Shown piece after piece: positions 46,247 to 56,124 of a stretch of DNA of 64,000 bases (its first letter is position 1; the number at the start of each line of letters is the position of its first letter). The translations under genes were made by a program, and so were the position numbers. The stretch is taken from NCBI GenBank assembly GCA_029959615.1, contig JASCOD010000007.1, forward strand, positions 124,001-188,000, read 5' to 3'. Source of the DNA: Flavobacteriaceae bacterium PS02338. GTDB lineage: Bacteria > Bacteroidota > Bacteroidia > Sphingobacteriales > Sphingobacteriaceae. A model generated the notes under the pieces. It saw only the letters and a program-made list of their open reading frames with translations. It was not told the DNA's origin and did no database searches.

Positions 46247-47539
46247 ATGGAAGACAAACCTATTTTAACAAAAAAATCCCCTATTAAATGGGTGCCCACC
46301 GTTTATTTTGCGATGGGGCTTCCATTTGTTGTGCTCAATATGGTTGCTGTATTGATGTTTAAAGGCATGGATATTTCTGATACTCAGATTGCTTTTTGGA
46401 CATCTTTAACAATGCTGCCCTGGACATTAAAACCATTATGGAGTCCTTTTTTAGGCATGTTTAAAACCAAGAAATTTTTTGTGGTATTAACACAGATCGT
46501 AACTGGTGTAGTTTTCGGTTTAATCGCTTTATCCTTGCAATTACCTCATTTTTTTGCTTTGTCAATCGCCTTGTTATTTATCATTGCTTTTAGTGGAGCT
46601 ACGCATGATATTGCTACCGATGGTGTATATATAACAGAGTTAAGTAAAGAAGATCAAGCAAAATGGATTGGTTGGCAAGGCGCTTTTTATAATTTGGCAA
46701 AAGTTGTTGCCACAGGAGGTTTAGTTTGGCTTGCAGGTTATTTAATTGCAAATTTTGGGACAGGAAATGCTTGGATGATCATTATGATGATCTGCGGAAT
46801 GATCATGCTGTTGTTAGGCGTTTATCATATTAAAGTTCTTCCTAAAGGAGGCGTTGCCAGTGGAGAAGCCCAATCTCTTAAAGAAGGTGGTTTGCTGCTT
46901 TGGGAGGTGATACGAAGTTTCTTTGAAAAAAAATATATCCTGTGGTACATCGCCTTCATCATACTTTATCGTTTTGCAGAAGGCTTTGTCATGAAAATTG
47001 TGCCACTTTTTTTAAAAGCACCTGTAGCCCAACAAGGATTAGGGTTGTCTGAACAGGAAATAGGACTTTACTATGGTACATTTGGAGCAATTGCCTTCAT
47101 ACTCGGTTCAATTTTGGGAGGCTATTACATTGCCAGTGTAGGGTTAAAAAAATCACTGTTCTTACTGTGTTGTACATTTAATATTCCTTTTGCAGTTTAC
47201 TGGTTATTCGCAATTTTTCAGCCCTCAGAAGGCTGGATAATAGCTTCTGGAATAGCTTTCGAATACTTTGGATATGGGTTTGGATTTGTTGGTCTTAGCT
47301 TGTTTATGATGCAGCAGATAGCACCAGGCAAATACCAGATGGCTCATTATGCTTTTGCTTCTGGAATTATGAATCTCGGAGTGATGCTTCCAGGCATGCT
47401 AAGTGGCTACATGAGCGATACATTGGGCTATAAAAACTTCTTTGCTTTTGTCCTATTGGCAACTATACCAGCATTTTTGATTACCTACTTTGTTCCGTTT
47501 ACCTATACTAACGAAAAACGCGACAATTCTTCTTTTTAA
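46247..47539 (+). CDS. MFS sugar transporter (AmpG-like) of the glycan locus
   Basis: A 430-residue protein with about 12 hydrophobic segments. It has SFTMLPWTLKPLWSP-like sequence after TM2 (LTMLPWTLKPLWSPFLG) and FSGATHDIATDGVY in TM4, both typical of AmpG-related MFS importers. It would carry a short sugar, most likely beta-mannosyl-GlcNAc or a monosaccharide, across the inner membrane. The order MFS, GH130, GH92 here resembles the known Bacteroides thetaiotaomicron BT1034-BT1032 set, where the phosphorylase acts on imported Man-GlcNAc. Confidence 0.85.
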   Translation: MEDKPILTKKSPIKWVPTVYFAMGLPFVVLNMVAVLMFKGMDISDTQIAFWTSLTMLPWTLKPLWSPFLGMFKTKKFFVVLTQIVTGVVFGLIALSLQLPHFFALSIALLFIIAFSGATHDIATDGVYITELSKEDQAKWIGWQGAFYNLAKVVATGGLVWLAGYLIANFGTGNAWMIIMMICGMIMLLLGVYHIKVLPKGGVASGEAQSLKEGGLLLWEVIRSFFEKKYILWYIAFIILYRFAEGFVMKIVPLFLKAPVAQQGLGLSEQEIGLYYGTFGAIAFILGSILGGYYIASVGLKKSLFLLCCTFNIPFAVYWLFAIFQPSEGWIIASGIAFEYFGYGFGFVGLSLFMMQQIAPGKYQMAHYAFASGIMNLGVMLPGMLSGYMSDTLGYKNFFAFVLLATIPAFLITYFVPFTYTNEKRDNSSF

Positions 47540-47668
47540 AAACAGATAACAGTTAAAAAATAAATACAAATGAACTGTCCATGTCTAAAATAATAATTAC
47601 ACACAAGGGTGATGATTATTTACATGGTAAGCTCCATCTAACAGATAATAAAAAATAAAAATAAACAG

Positions 47669-48640
47669 ATGAAACAGCAAATGCCTTGGGAAGATCGTCC
47701 CGCTAATTCTAAAGACGTAATGTGGCGTTATTCAGCCAATCCAATTATTCCGCGTAATTTATTGCCAACATCAAATAGCATTTTTAATAGTGCAGTTGTA
47801 CCTTTTGGCAATGCCTTTGCTGGTGTATTTCGTTGTGATGATACGAATAGACGTATGCGTTTACACGTAGGATTTAGCGAAGATGGTATCAATTGGAACA
47901 TTAAAGAAGAACCGCTAAAGTTTATTTGTGATGATAAAGAGATAGGTGAATGGGTGTATGGTTACGATCCAAGAGTTTGTTTCATAGAAGATAGATATTA
48001 TGTGACTTGGTGTAATGGTTACCATGGGCCAACTATTGGCGTGGCATGGACAACCGATTTCGAAAACTTCTATCAGTTAGAAAATGCCTTTATTCCTTAT
48101 AATCGTAATGGAGTGATGTTCCCCCGTAAAATTAACGGTCGTTATGCCATGTTAAGCCGTCCTAGCGATAACTCACATACCCAATTTGGAGATATTTTTT
48201 ATAGCGAATCTCCGGATATGAATTTCTGGGGCAAACATCGTCATGTAATGTCTCCAGCTGCGTTCGAGCAAAGTGCGTGGCAATGTACTAAAATAGGAGC
48301 CGGACCTATCCCTATAGAAACAAGCGAAGGTTGGTTAATGATTTATCATGGTGTATTGCAATCATGTAATGGTTTTGTTTATAGTTTTGGTTCTGCAATA
48401 TTGGATATCGATGAACCTTGGAAAGTAAAATACCGTTCAGGACCTTATCTTATTTCACCTCAAACTTATTACGAGTGTGTAGGAGATGTTCCTAATGTAT
48501 GTTTTCCATGTGCTTCGCTGCATGATGAGGCAACTGGACAAATTGCTGTATATTATGGTTGTGCAGACACGGTTACGGGTTTGGCTTTTGGTTACATTCC
48601 TGAAATTATAGAATTTACTAAACGTACTTCGATTGTTTAA
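47669..48640 (+). CDS. GH130 beta-mannoside phosphorylase (Man-GlcNAc type)
   Basis: A 323-residue cytoplasmic protein without signal peptide. It belongs to GH130: MWRYSANPIIPRN, FNSAVVPFGNAFAGVFRCDD, the general acid in YGYDPRVCF (Asp100), GVMFPRKINGRYAMLSRP and a C-terminal IAVYYGCADTVTGLAFG. The sequence style suits the branch that splits 4-O-beta-mannosyl-GlcNAc with phosphate to mannose-1-phosphate plus GlcNAc. The N-glycan context and the absence of a GH2 beta-mannosidase in the locus support that. The gap before it (47540-47668) is 129 bp, so it might have its own promoter. Confidence 0.9.
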   Translation: MKQQMPWEDRPANSKDVMWRYSANPIIPRNLLPTSNSIFNSAVVPFGNAFAGVFRCDDTNRRMRLHVGFSEDGINWNIKEEPLKFICDDKEIGEWVYGYDPRVCFIEDRYYVTWCNGYHGPTIGVAWTTDFENFYQLENAFIPYNRNGVMFPRKINGRYAMLSRPSDNSHTQFGDIFYSESPDMNFWGKHRHVMSPAAFEQSAWQCTKIGAGPIPIETSEGWLMIYHGVLQSCNGFVYSFGSAILDIDEPWKVKYRSGPYLISPQTYYECVGDVPNVCFPCASLHDEATGQIAVYYGCADTVTGLAFGYIPEIIEFTKRTSIV

Positions 48641-48645
48641 ATGAT

Positions 48646-50907
48646 ATGAAATTGAAAAATCAATTCAAAACTTTTAAGTTGTTTGTGATGGCTTTACTGG
48701 TAGTTTTTGCTGCTTGCAATAATCAAAAGTCTACTAGCTTCTCTCAATATGTAGACCCTTTTATAGGGACAGATGGTCACGGCCATGTTTTTATGGGTGC
48801 TAACGTTCCTTTTGGCCTCGTGCAATTAGGACCGACACAAATGACCGATGGTTGGGATTGGTGTTCAGGATATCATTATTCAGATTCAACTATCGTAGGT
48901 TTTGGTCACATGCATCTTAGCGGAACTGGAATTGGTGATTTGGGAGATATTTCATTAATGCCCGTTATGGGAGATGTAAAATTGGCTAAGGGTTCGTTGC
49001 CTGATCAAAAAAGTGGTTTGTACTCTTTTTTCTCCCATGAAAAGGAAACTGCTAGACCCGGATATTATTCGGTTCATCTAGATCGCTTCGGGATTGATGT
49101 TGCTTTAACGGCTACTAAACGTGTAGGTTTTCATTCCTATACTTTCCCAAAATCTGCTGAAAATCCTGCAGTAGTGATAGATCTTGAAAGAGGTATCGGC
49201 TGGGATAAGCCTACAGAAGCGTTCATCAAGATGGAAAACGACACGACGATATCGGGTTATAGATATTCTACGGGATGGGCTAAAGATCAACGTATCTATT
49301 TTACTGCCGTATTTTCTCAACCTATAAAAAAGTTTGCCATCTTGGATACCGTTCGTATGAGTACGACGCAGAAATCGGAGATGCGTAGTGTATTTGGTAA
49401 AGTTGATTTCGATAAAAACTTATCCGGTCCGCTATTGGTAAAAGTAGCTTTGTCTCCAGTAAGTATAGAAAACGCAGCGATGAATCTTAGAGAGGAATTG
49501 CCACATAGCGATTTTGAAAAAGTGGTTGCTGACGCAGATGCTGCTTGGAATCAACAGCTAGGCAAGATTGAGGTAGAAATGTCAAGTGATGCAGACAGGA
49601 GATTGTTTTATACGTCGTTGTATCATACCATGATAGCGCCATCGGTATTTTGTGATGTAAATGGCGACTACAGGGGAGCTGATTACGAAATTCATCACGA
49701 TAAGTCGTTTACTAACTACACCACTTTTTCTTTGTGGGATACGTACAGGGCGGCACATCCGCTAATGACCATTATACATCCCGAGATGGTTGAAGATATC
49801 GGTAAAACGATGTTGAATATTTATAAGCAACAAGGAAAATTACCTGTTTGGCATCTCATGGGAAATGAAACGGATTGTATGGTAGGCAATCCAGGAATTC
49901 CGGTATTGGCAGATTTAATTCTAAAAGGCTATAAAGTTGATGAGGAACTCGCTTTTGCAGCAATGAAAAAATCAGCCACTCTAGATGACAGGGGAATGAA
50001 CTGGCTAAAGCAGTATGGATACATTCCTTATGATAAAGAAAAAAGTTACGAAACTGTTGCGAAAGGTTTAGAATATGCAATTGCAGATTGGGCAGCAGCC
50101 AAAATAGCGGAGAAATTAGGTAAGACAGAAGATGCCAATTATTTTAATCAGCGTGCCAAATCTTACCAAAAATATTTCGATAAAAAAACTCAATTTATGA
50201 GAGGTTTATCGTCTACGGGTGTTTTTCGTGAACCATTTAACCCATTCCATTCTGTACATATGGAAGATGATTATACAGAAGGTAATGCTTGGCAATATAC
50301 TTGGTTGGTACCACATGATGTGCCTGGGTTGATCAATTTGTTTGGTGGAGAGCAAGCATTTGTTGCTAAACTAGATTCTTTGTTTGTGGTAAAGGGAAAT
50401 ATGGGCGAGAAAGCATCTAATGATATTACTGGTCTGATAGGTCAGTATGCTCATGGGAACGAGCCTAGTCACCATATCACTTACCTCTATCCGTATGTTG
50501 GGCAGCCTTACAAAACAGCAGAAAAAGTGAGATATATTCTTTCTGAGTTATACCATGCTAAACGTGATGGTCTTTCAGGAAATGAAGACGTAGGGCAGAT
50601 GTCCGCATGGTACATCCTTTCTTCACTCGGTTTTTATCAGGTAGCTCCTGCTGGTGGTGTCTATGTTTTTGGTAGCCCTTTGGTCAATAAAGCAACCATC
50701 AAAGTAAAGGATGGAAAAACTTTTACCGTGATCGCTAAAAATAACAGTAAAGAGAATATATACATTCAATCTGCCAAGTTAAATGGTACGGCATATACAA
50801 AGTCGTTCATCACATTTGATAGTATTGCTGCAGGTGGAACTTTAGCCTTCGAAATGGGGAATAAACCTTCTAAAACATTTGGTGTGGCTAAAAAAGATAG
50901 GCCTTGA
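48646..50907 (+). CDS. GH92 alpha-mannosidase, lipoprotein
   Basis: A 753-residue lipoprotein (FAACN). GH92 signatures are present: the N-terminal YVDPFIGTDGHGHVFMGANVPFG, TFSLWDTYRAAHPLM, GNETDCMVGNPG and the calcium/catalytic motif NEDVGQMSAWY (Asp648 region) near the C-terminus. Enzymes of this family are calcium-dependent, inverting exo-alpha-mannosidases acting on alpha-1,2, 1,3 or 1,4 links of N-glycans. It starts 5 bp after GH130. Linkage specificity cannot be told here. Confidence 0.95.
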   Translation: MKLKNQFKTFKLFVMALLVVFAACNNQKSTSFSQYVDPFIGTDGHGHVFMGANVPFGLVQLGPTQMTDGWDWCSGYHYSDSTIVGFGHMHLSGTGIGDLGDISLMPVMGDVKLAKGSLPDQKSGLYSFFSHEKETARPGYYSVHLDRFGIDVALTATKRVGFHSYTFPKSAENPAVVIDLERGIGWDKPTEAFIKMENDTTISGYRYSTGWAKDQRIYFTAVFSQPIKKFAILDTVRMSTTQKSEMRSVFGKVDFDKNLSGPLLVKVALSPVSIENAAMNLREELPHSDFEKVVADADAAWNQQLGKIEVEMSSDADRRLFYTSLYHTMIAPSVFCDVNGDYRGADYEIHHDKSFTNYTTFSLWDTYRAAHPLMTIIHPEMVEDIGKTMLNIYKQQGKLPVWHLMGNETDCMVGNPGIPVLADLILKGYKVDEELAFAAMKKSATLDDRGMNWLKQYGYIPYDKEKSYETVAKGLEYAIADWAAAKIAEKLGKTEDANYFNQRAKSYQKYFDKKTQFMRGLSSTGVFREPFNPFHSVHMEDDYTEGNAWQYTWLVPHDVPGLINLFGGEQAFVAKLDSLFVVKGNMGEKASNDITGLIGQYAHGNEPSHHITYLYPYVGQPYKTAEKVRYILSELYHAKRDGLSGNEDVGQMSAWYILSSLGFYQVAPAGGVYVFGSPLVNKATIKVKDGKTFTVIAKNNSKENIYIQSAKLNGTAYTKSFITFDSIAAGGTLAFEMGNKPSKTFGVAKKDRP

Positions 50908-50937
50908 TAGCTGCTGTTTTGGGTAGAGATTCTTTCA

Positions 50938-51000
50938 ATACCTCGATATGCGAAATTCCCCTCTCTTAGAGGGGTGCCCAACGGGCGGGGTGTTTCAAAT
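50938..51000. repeat. REP-like intergenic palindrome
   Basis: TTCCCCTCTCTTAGAGGGG (a hairpin) is followed by TGCCCAACGGGCGGGGTG. Sequences of this pattern are common dispersed repeats in Bacteroidetes genomes, from memory. It lies between GH92 and GH125 genes. Confidence 0.55.
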
Positions 51001-51088
51001 ATTCTTTATGGTACTTTAAAGCCAAAGTGAATAGTTGAAATTAGATTTATAAAAATGTCTTGTTATAGTATACAATATAAATAAGAAA

Positions 51089-52507
51089 ATGAAACGAAGA
51101 AATTTTATCAAGCATGCGGGGCTCGCCACCGCGGCACTTTATATAGGAAATACTCAAGCGTATGCTTTTTCACCTGATTTTAAACAGGTGAGAACTCCAT
51201 TGGATAAACGTCATTTTAACAGCCCTGCTATTGAACAGGCTATTGTGGAGTTTACTAAAAACGTCAAAAATAAAGAGTTAGCTTGGTTATTTGGTAATTG
51301 TTTACCAAATACGCTAGACACTACGGTAAATTTTAGCATCAAAAATGGAAAACCAGATACCTATGTAATTACCGGAGATATTGATGCAATGTGGTTAAGG
51401 GACAGTACCGCTCAGGTTTGGCCCTATCTTCGCTTCATTAAAAAAGACAATAAATTGCGCTCGCTTATCGCTGGTGTGATTAACAGACAAACCTCTTATA
51501 TCCTTAAAGATCCCTATGCCAATGCTTTTTATGACGATCCCAATAAGTGGGGGGAGTGGAAAGACGATAAAACGGACATGAAGCCCGGTACACACGAAAG
51601 AAAATGGGAGATAGATTCACTATGCTATCCTATTCGTTTGGCCTATCATTATTGGAAAGAAACAGGTGATGCTAGCTGTTTTGATAGAGATTGGGAGCGT
51701 TCGATCAAAGCTGTGTTGACCACATTCAGAGAACAGCAGCGAAAAGAAAACTTGGGACCTTATCATTTTCAACGCACCACCTTCTGGGCGACTGATGGTG
51801 TACCTCTAGAAGGATACGGATACCCTGTAAAACCTGTTGGGCTTGTTTGTTCTACTTTTAGACCGAGTGATGATGCTACAATTTTCCCTTTTCTAATACC
51901 GTCTAACTTTTTTGCCGTAATAAGTCTTAAACAGGCTGCGGAAATACTTAAGACTGTTCGTAAGAACAATGAACTCGCAGGAGAGCTTATCGCATTGGCG
52001 TTAGAAGTAGAGGAAGCTTTGAAACAACATGCGGTAGTCAATCACAAGAAATATGGAGATATCTATGCTTACGAAGTAAATGGATTTGGGAGCTATAACT
52101 TAATGGATGACGCAAATATTCCAAATCTGTTGGCTTTACCTTATTTAGGGGCAGTCGAGCTCAATGATCCTATTTATCAGAATACAAGAAGATATCTTTT
52201 GTCTGAGGATAACCCGTTTTACTTTAAAGGTAGTGCAGGCGAGGGATTAGGTAGTCCACATACTGGTTTGGATAGAATTTGGCCAATAGGATTGGTTGCC
52301 CAAGGTTTAACAAGCCAAAGTGAGGACGAGATAAGAAAGTGTATCAAAACTTTACAGCAAACACATGCGGGAACAGGTTTTATGCACGAGTCTTTCCATA
52401 AAGATGATCCTTCAAAATTTACCAGATCTTGGTTTGCTTGGGCAAATACTATTTTCGCTGAGTTTTTATGGAAAGTATATCAGACAAATCCTAAGCTTCT
52501 TTCTTGA
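51089..52507 (+). CDS. GH125 exo-alpha-1,6-mannosidase
   Basis: A 472-residue protein of GH125. The N-terminus MKRRNFIKHAGLATAALYIG has a twin-arginine-like export signal. The (alpha/alpha)6 barrel has GDIDAMWLRDSTAQVWPYL (Asp105 region), WEIDSLCYPIRLAYHYW, TFRPSDDATIFPFLIPSN and GFMHESFHKDDPSKFTRSWF. Family enzymes remove alpha-1,6-linked mannose, the step left after GH92. It closes the locus and is followed by a strong hairpin terminator. Confidence 0.94.
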   Translation: MKRRNFIKHAGLATAALYIGNTQAYAFSPDFKQVRTPLDKRHFNSPAIEQAIVEFTKNVKNKELAWLFGNCLPNTLDTTVNFSIKNGKPDTYVITGDIDAMWLRDSTAQVWPYLRFIKKDNKLRSLIAGVINRQTSYILKDPYANAFYDDPNKWGEWKDDKTDMKPGTHERKWEIDSLCYPIRLAYHYWKETGDASCFDRDWERSIKAVLTTFREQQRKENLGPYHFQRTTFWATDGVPLEGYGYPVKPVGLVCSTFRPSDDATIFPFLIPSNFFAVISLKQAAEILKTVRKNNELAGELIALALEVEEALKQHAVVNHKKYGDIYAYEVNGFGSYNLMDDANIPNLLALPYLGAVELNDPIYQNTRRYLLSEDNPFYFKGSAGEGLGSPHTGLDRIWPIGLVAQGLTSQSEDEIRKCIKTLQQTHAGTGFMHESFHKDDPSKFTRSWFAWANTIFAEFLWKVYQTNPKLLS

Positions 52508-52569
52508 TAGAAACTAAAATAGATATGATATATTTTACGAAGCCTTAGGGTTATTCAAAGTTAAACAGG

Positions 52570-52603
52570 ACCCCCATTCCGATCGAATGGGGGTTTATGT
52601 TTT
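52570..52603 (+). terminator. Rho-independent terminator closing the glycan locus
   Basis: Stem ACCCCCATTC / GAATGGGGGT (52570-52579 with 52585-52594), loop CGATC, then TTATGTTTT. Confidence 0.85.
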
Positions 52604-52668
52604 GATATTATATATGAAGAACGGGGTGATTATCTAAAAACCTCAGTTCGATAATTAAAAAGGGTAAT

Positions 52669-52722
52669 TAACAGCCTCTCTGCCCTTTGGGAGAGATGGC
52701 GTAACTAGAGAGGGATTTTTTA
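52669..52722. repeat. REP-like repeat between GH125 and the Lrp gene
   Basis: AACAGCCTCTCTGCCCTTT followed by GGGAGAGATGGCG and AGAGAGGG resembles the dispersed GC-richer repeats of the clade and contains imperfect inverted arms (CCTCTCTGCCC / GGGAGAG). The remaining DNA of 52508-52816 outside this and the terminator has no further feature. Confidence 0.35.
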
Positions 52723-52816
52723 ATATTTACGAAAAGTTTAATCTGGTTAGGTAGCATGACAAATAATTATCTAACCCATATTAAAAGATTTATTTGCCTA
52801 AAAGCATCAGATTCTA

Positions 52817-53278
52817 TTAAAAACCAATGTTATGTGTATTCTTGATTTCGGCCATTACGAAAGTACTGTGTGTGCTCCCAATGCTATCCACCGAACCTAG
52901 TTTGTTGAAAACAAAATCCTGGTAGTGTTTCATATCCTTTGCGTATACCTTAAGGATAAAATCATAATCTCCAGAAACATTGTAACACTCTACTACTTCA
53001 TCTATTTTCAATATATCGGACACAAAGTGATTGCCTATTTCCCTATCGTGTTGTTTGAGTTTAATGTTACAAAACACGATAAAACCTTGATTGAATTTTT
53101 CAGCATCCAATATGGCGATGTATTTTTTGATGTACCCATTGTTTTCGAGTCTTTTTACCCTTTCAAATACAGGTGAGGGAGATAGATTTACTTTTGCGGC
53201 AAGTTCTTTGACGGTGTAGTTTGAGTTATCGCACAGTATCTTTAGTAATAATAAATCGGTCGCATCTAGGTAGTCCAT
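52817..53278 (-). CDS. Lrp/AsnC-family transcription regulator
   Basis: A 153-residue regulator: N-terminal helix-turn-helix (ATDLLLLKILCDNSNYTVKELAAKVNLSPSPVFERVKRLENNGYI, residues 6-50) and C-terminal RAM ligand domain (VVECYNVSGDYDFILKVYAKD). Family members sense amino acids. It is divergent from the riboswitch-metE unit, so it may control methionine metabolism or itself; that is inference from position. Confidence 0.92.
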   Translation of the reverse strand: MDYLDATDLLLLKILCDNSNYTVKELAAKVNLSPSPVFERVKRLENNGYIKKYIAILDAEKFNQGFIVFCNIKLKQHDREIGNHFVSDILKIDEVVECYNVSGDYDFILKVYAKDMKHYQDFVFNKLGSVDSIGSTHSTFVMAEIKNTHNIGF

Positions 53279-53374
53279 AGCATATTTTCTTTTTGCGCTA
53301 TCTAAATTAGATATTTTAAAGGTTAAAATTCTTTTTATATTTATTTATAAGTTATTTTTTCTTATTTAATATTG

Positions 53375-53409
53375 TTTGTGTGGTGTTATCATCTTTGATT
53401 GTAGATTTG
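53375..53409 (+). promoter_or_regulatory. Candidate Bacteroidetes promoter for the riboswitch-metE transcript
   Basis: TAGATTTG at 53402-53409 fits the Bacteroidetes -7 consensus TAnnTTTG. A TTTG at 53375-53378 is a possible -33 element, with a 23-bp spacing, slightly long. Transcription would start about 60 bp before the aptamer. Confidence 0.4.
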
Positions 53410-53469
53410 TAAAGAATTTAAAACTGATTGTAAATAGTAAGTTCTTTATATATTTCAACAAACGGAAAG

Positions 53470-53625
53470 GGTTTTACTTAGCTGTAGATTAATAGGGAAC
53501 CATGTGAAAATCATGGACTGTCGCGCAACTGTAAGTAACATCAAAGGTTTTTATCGGTATTATCCACTGGAAACGGGAAGGATGATAAAAGCTGTTACAA
53601 GTCAGGATACCTGCCTATTCCGAAT
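53470..53625 (+). ncRNA. Cobalamin (AdoCbl) riboswitch upstream of metE
   Basis: Conserved pieces in order: AATAGGGAAC near the 5' end (53491), GGACTGTCGCGCAACTGTAA (53516-53535), the B12-box-like CCACTGG with AAACGGGAAGG (53564-53581), and GTCAGGATACCTGCC (53601-53615). This is the standard cobalamin aptamer. In front of a B12-independent methionine synthase it should switch the gene off when B12 is plentiful. About 185 bp of leader separate it from the metE start, enough for an expression platform. Confidence 0.92.
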
Positions 53626-53810
53626 TGACGATGCTTTCGCGGTTAGAGCTTGATGTCGGATTGATGCCTTTTGGTGTAAAAACCTCTATAGGATGGGCTG
53701 TGCCTTATTCCATCATTTTCGCTTACCTCGTAACTTTTTCTCTATATAGCATCCCGAAATTTTTGAAGCGCTTTTTACAATGATGATTAACCATTTAAAA
53801 AGTTGAAGAT

Positions 53811-56117
53811 ATGCAAACACAAAACCTAGGCTATCCACGTATTGGAGGCCAAAGACAATTAAAGAAAGCCTGCGAGCAATATTGGGCAAACAAAATTGAC
53901 CTAAATGAGCTTAACCAGGTTGCACGTAAAATCAAAGAAGAAAATTGGCAATTGCAATTAGATGCGGGTATCGATTTAATTCCCTGTAACGATTTCAGTT
54001 TCTATGACCAGGTGCTGGATATGAGTTTGTTGCTAGGGGCTATTCCACAACGTTACGCTCCTGTACTTACTGAAGTAAAGGGAAATCAGGAGACGGATCT
54101 TTATTTTGCGATGGCACGCGGCTATCAAAAATATGGTCTTGATATTACAGCTATGGAAATGACCAAGTGGCTGGATACCAACTACCATTATTTAGTGCCG
54201 GAGTTTACTGCCAAACAGGAGTTTAGAATTTTTTCTGAAAAAGTATTTGGAGAATTTAACGCAGCTAAGAAATTGCTGGGTGAAAAGGCTAAGCCAGTGT
54301 TGTTGGGACCCGTAAGCTATCTTTTGTTAGGCAAGGAAAAGGAACAAGGGTTTAATCGTATCGATCTAATTAAACAATTGGTGCCTGTATACGTAGAACT
54401 AATTAACAGACTAAAACAGCAAGGGGCAGAGTGGATCCAACTAGATGAACCATGCTTGGTATTAGACCTTTCCAAAAAAGATAAAGAAGCTTTCGAATTC
54501 GCTTATAGAAGCATTGCTAACCGAGTGAGCGGAGTTAAGATTTTGGTAGCTACTTATTTTGATGCATTATTGGATAATACGCAGCTGGCTGTGAACTTGC
54601 CTGTTGCCGCTCTACATGTAGATTTGGTTCGGGCACCTGAGCAATTGGAAGAAATTTTAGCATTAATTCCAGACCAACTACAACTATCGCTGGGTGTGGT
54701 TGATGGACGTAACGTTTGGAAAAATGATTATGAGAAATCATTGGTTTTAATCAACAGAGCGATTGAGCAACTAGGTGCTGATAGAATAATTATTGCTCCT
54801 TCTTGTTCATTGCTTCATAGTCCGATAGATTTAGATCTGGAAACGACAATTGATCTCGAGATTAAGAACTGGATGGCTTTTGCTAAGCAAAAATTGAATG
54901 AAGTAGCCGAATTGAAACTGATCTTGAAAGGGAACGATAGCTTGTTACAATTGAACAAAGCTGCTATCCAAAGTAGAAAGTCTTCCGAAAAAGTACATAA
55001 GCCACTGGTTAAAAATCGTGTGACTGCTATTACAGAAGGTGATGCCAGTAGGAATAGTGTCTTTTCAGTACGCCAGCAGTTACATATTAATCGTTTTAAC
55101 TTACCATCGTTCCCTACAACCACTATTGGTTCCTTTCCTCAAACAGATGACATCCGCCAGTTACGTGCTAAATTAAAAAAAGGAGAGCTTAGCTTAGCGC
55201 AATATGAAACTGCAATTGAGCAAGCTACTATAGCATGTGTACGTTGGCAAGAGGAAATTGGTTTGGATGTGTTGGTCCACGGTGAATTTGAACGTAACGA
55301 CATGGTAGAATATTTCGGAGAGCAATTGGATGGATTTCTTTTCACTAAAAATGGTTGGGTACAAAGCTATGGTAGCCGCTGCGTAAAGCCACCTGTAATT
55401 TACGGCGATGTGAGTCGCCCGGATGATATGACGGTACGCTGGAGTAAATTTGCTGCCGCACAAACAGACAGGCCAATGAAAGGGATGCTGACCGGACCAG
55501 TTACCATTTTGCAATGGTCGTTCGTTCGTGATGATCAAGTTCGTGAAACGACTACTAATCAAATTGCTTTTGCTATACGTGATGAGGTTCTGGCATTAGA
55601 GGCCGCTGGAATTGGGATTATACAAATTGATGAAGCTGCCATTCGTGAGGGATTGCCATTGAGAAAAGCAAAACATCCACAATATTTAGATTGGGCCGTA
55701 AAAGCTTTCCGTATTACTGCAGGTGGAGTGCAAGACAAAACCCAGATCCATACACATATGTGCTACAGCGAGTTTAATAACATTATCGAGCATATCGCCG
55801 CAATGGACGCTGATGTAATTACGATTGAAACGTCGAGGTCGCAAATGGAACTGTTAGAGGCCTTTGCCGATTTTGAGTACCCTAATGAAATTGGTCCAGG
55901 TGTTTATGATATCCATTCGCCGAGGGTACCAAGTACCGAAGAAATGGCTTCTCTTTTAACCAAAGCTGCAACTCTTCTTCCAACACGTAACCTTTGGGTA
56001 AACCCAGATTGCGGATTGAAGACCCGTAAGTGGCCAGAAACCAAGGCTGCGCTGCAAAATATGGTGGCTGCGGCAAAGTTGGCTAGAGAACAGATCAAGG
56101 TGCAGTACGTCAACTAA
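53811..56117 (+). CDS. metE: Cobalamin-independent methionine synthase
   Basis: A 768-residue MetE (5-methyltetrahydropteroyltriglutamate-homocysteine methyltransferase) of normal length. The N-terminal barrel opens LGYPRIGGQRQLKKACEQYW. The C-terminal catalytic barrel has TTTIGSFPQT, MLTGPVTILQWSFVR, the zinc ligands in IHTHMCYSEF (His649, Cys651) and NPDCGLKTR (Cys734). It transfers a methyl group from folate to homocysteine in the cytoplasm. Control is by the cobalamin riboswitch upstream; it is monocistronic with a clear terminator. Confidence 0.97.
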   Translation: MQTQNLGYPRIGGQRQLKKACEQYWANKIDLNELNQVARKIKEENWQLQLDAGIDLIPCNDFSFYDQVLDMSLLLGAIPQRYAPVLTEVKGNQETDLYFAMARGYQKYGLDITAMEMTKWLDTNYHYLVPEFTAKQEFRIFSEKVFGEFNAAKKLLGEKAKPVLLGPVSYLLLGKEKEQGFNRIDLIKQLVPVYVELINRLKQQGAEWIQLDEPCLVLDLSKKDKEAFEFAYRSIANRVSGVKILVATYFDALLDNTQLAVNLPVAALHVDLVRAPEQLEEILALIPDQLQLSLGVVDGRNVWKNDYEKSLVLINRAIEQLGADRIIIAPSCSLLHSPIDLDLETTIDLEIKNWMAFAKQKLNEVAELKLILKGNDSLLQLNKAAIQSRKSSEKVHKPLVKNRVTAITEGDASRNSVFSVRQQLHINRFNLPSFPTTTIGSFPQTDDIRQLRAKLKKGELSLAQYETAIEQATIACVRWQEEIGLDVLVHGEFERNDMVEYFGEQLDGFLFTKNGWVQSYGSRCVKPPVIYGDVSRPDDMTVRWSKFAAAQTDRPMKGMLTGPVTILQWSFVRDDQVRETTTNQIAFAIRDEVLALEAAGIGIIQIDEAAIREGLPLRKAKHPQYLDWAVKAFRITAGGVQDKTQIHTHMCYSEFNNIIEHIAAMDADVITIETSRSQMELLEAFADFEYPNEIGPGVYDIHSPRVPSTEEMASLLTKAATLLPTRNLWVNPDCGLKTRKWPETKAALQNMVAAAKLAREQIKVQYVN

Positions 56118-56124
56118 ATATTGT

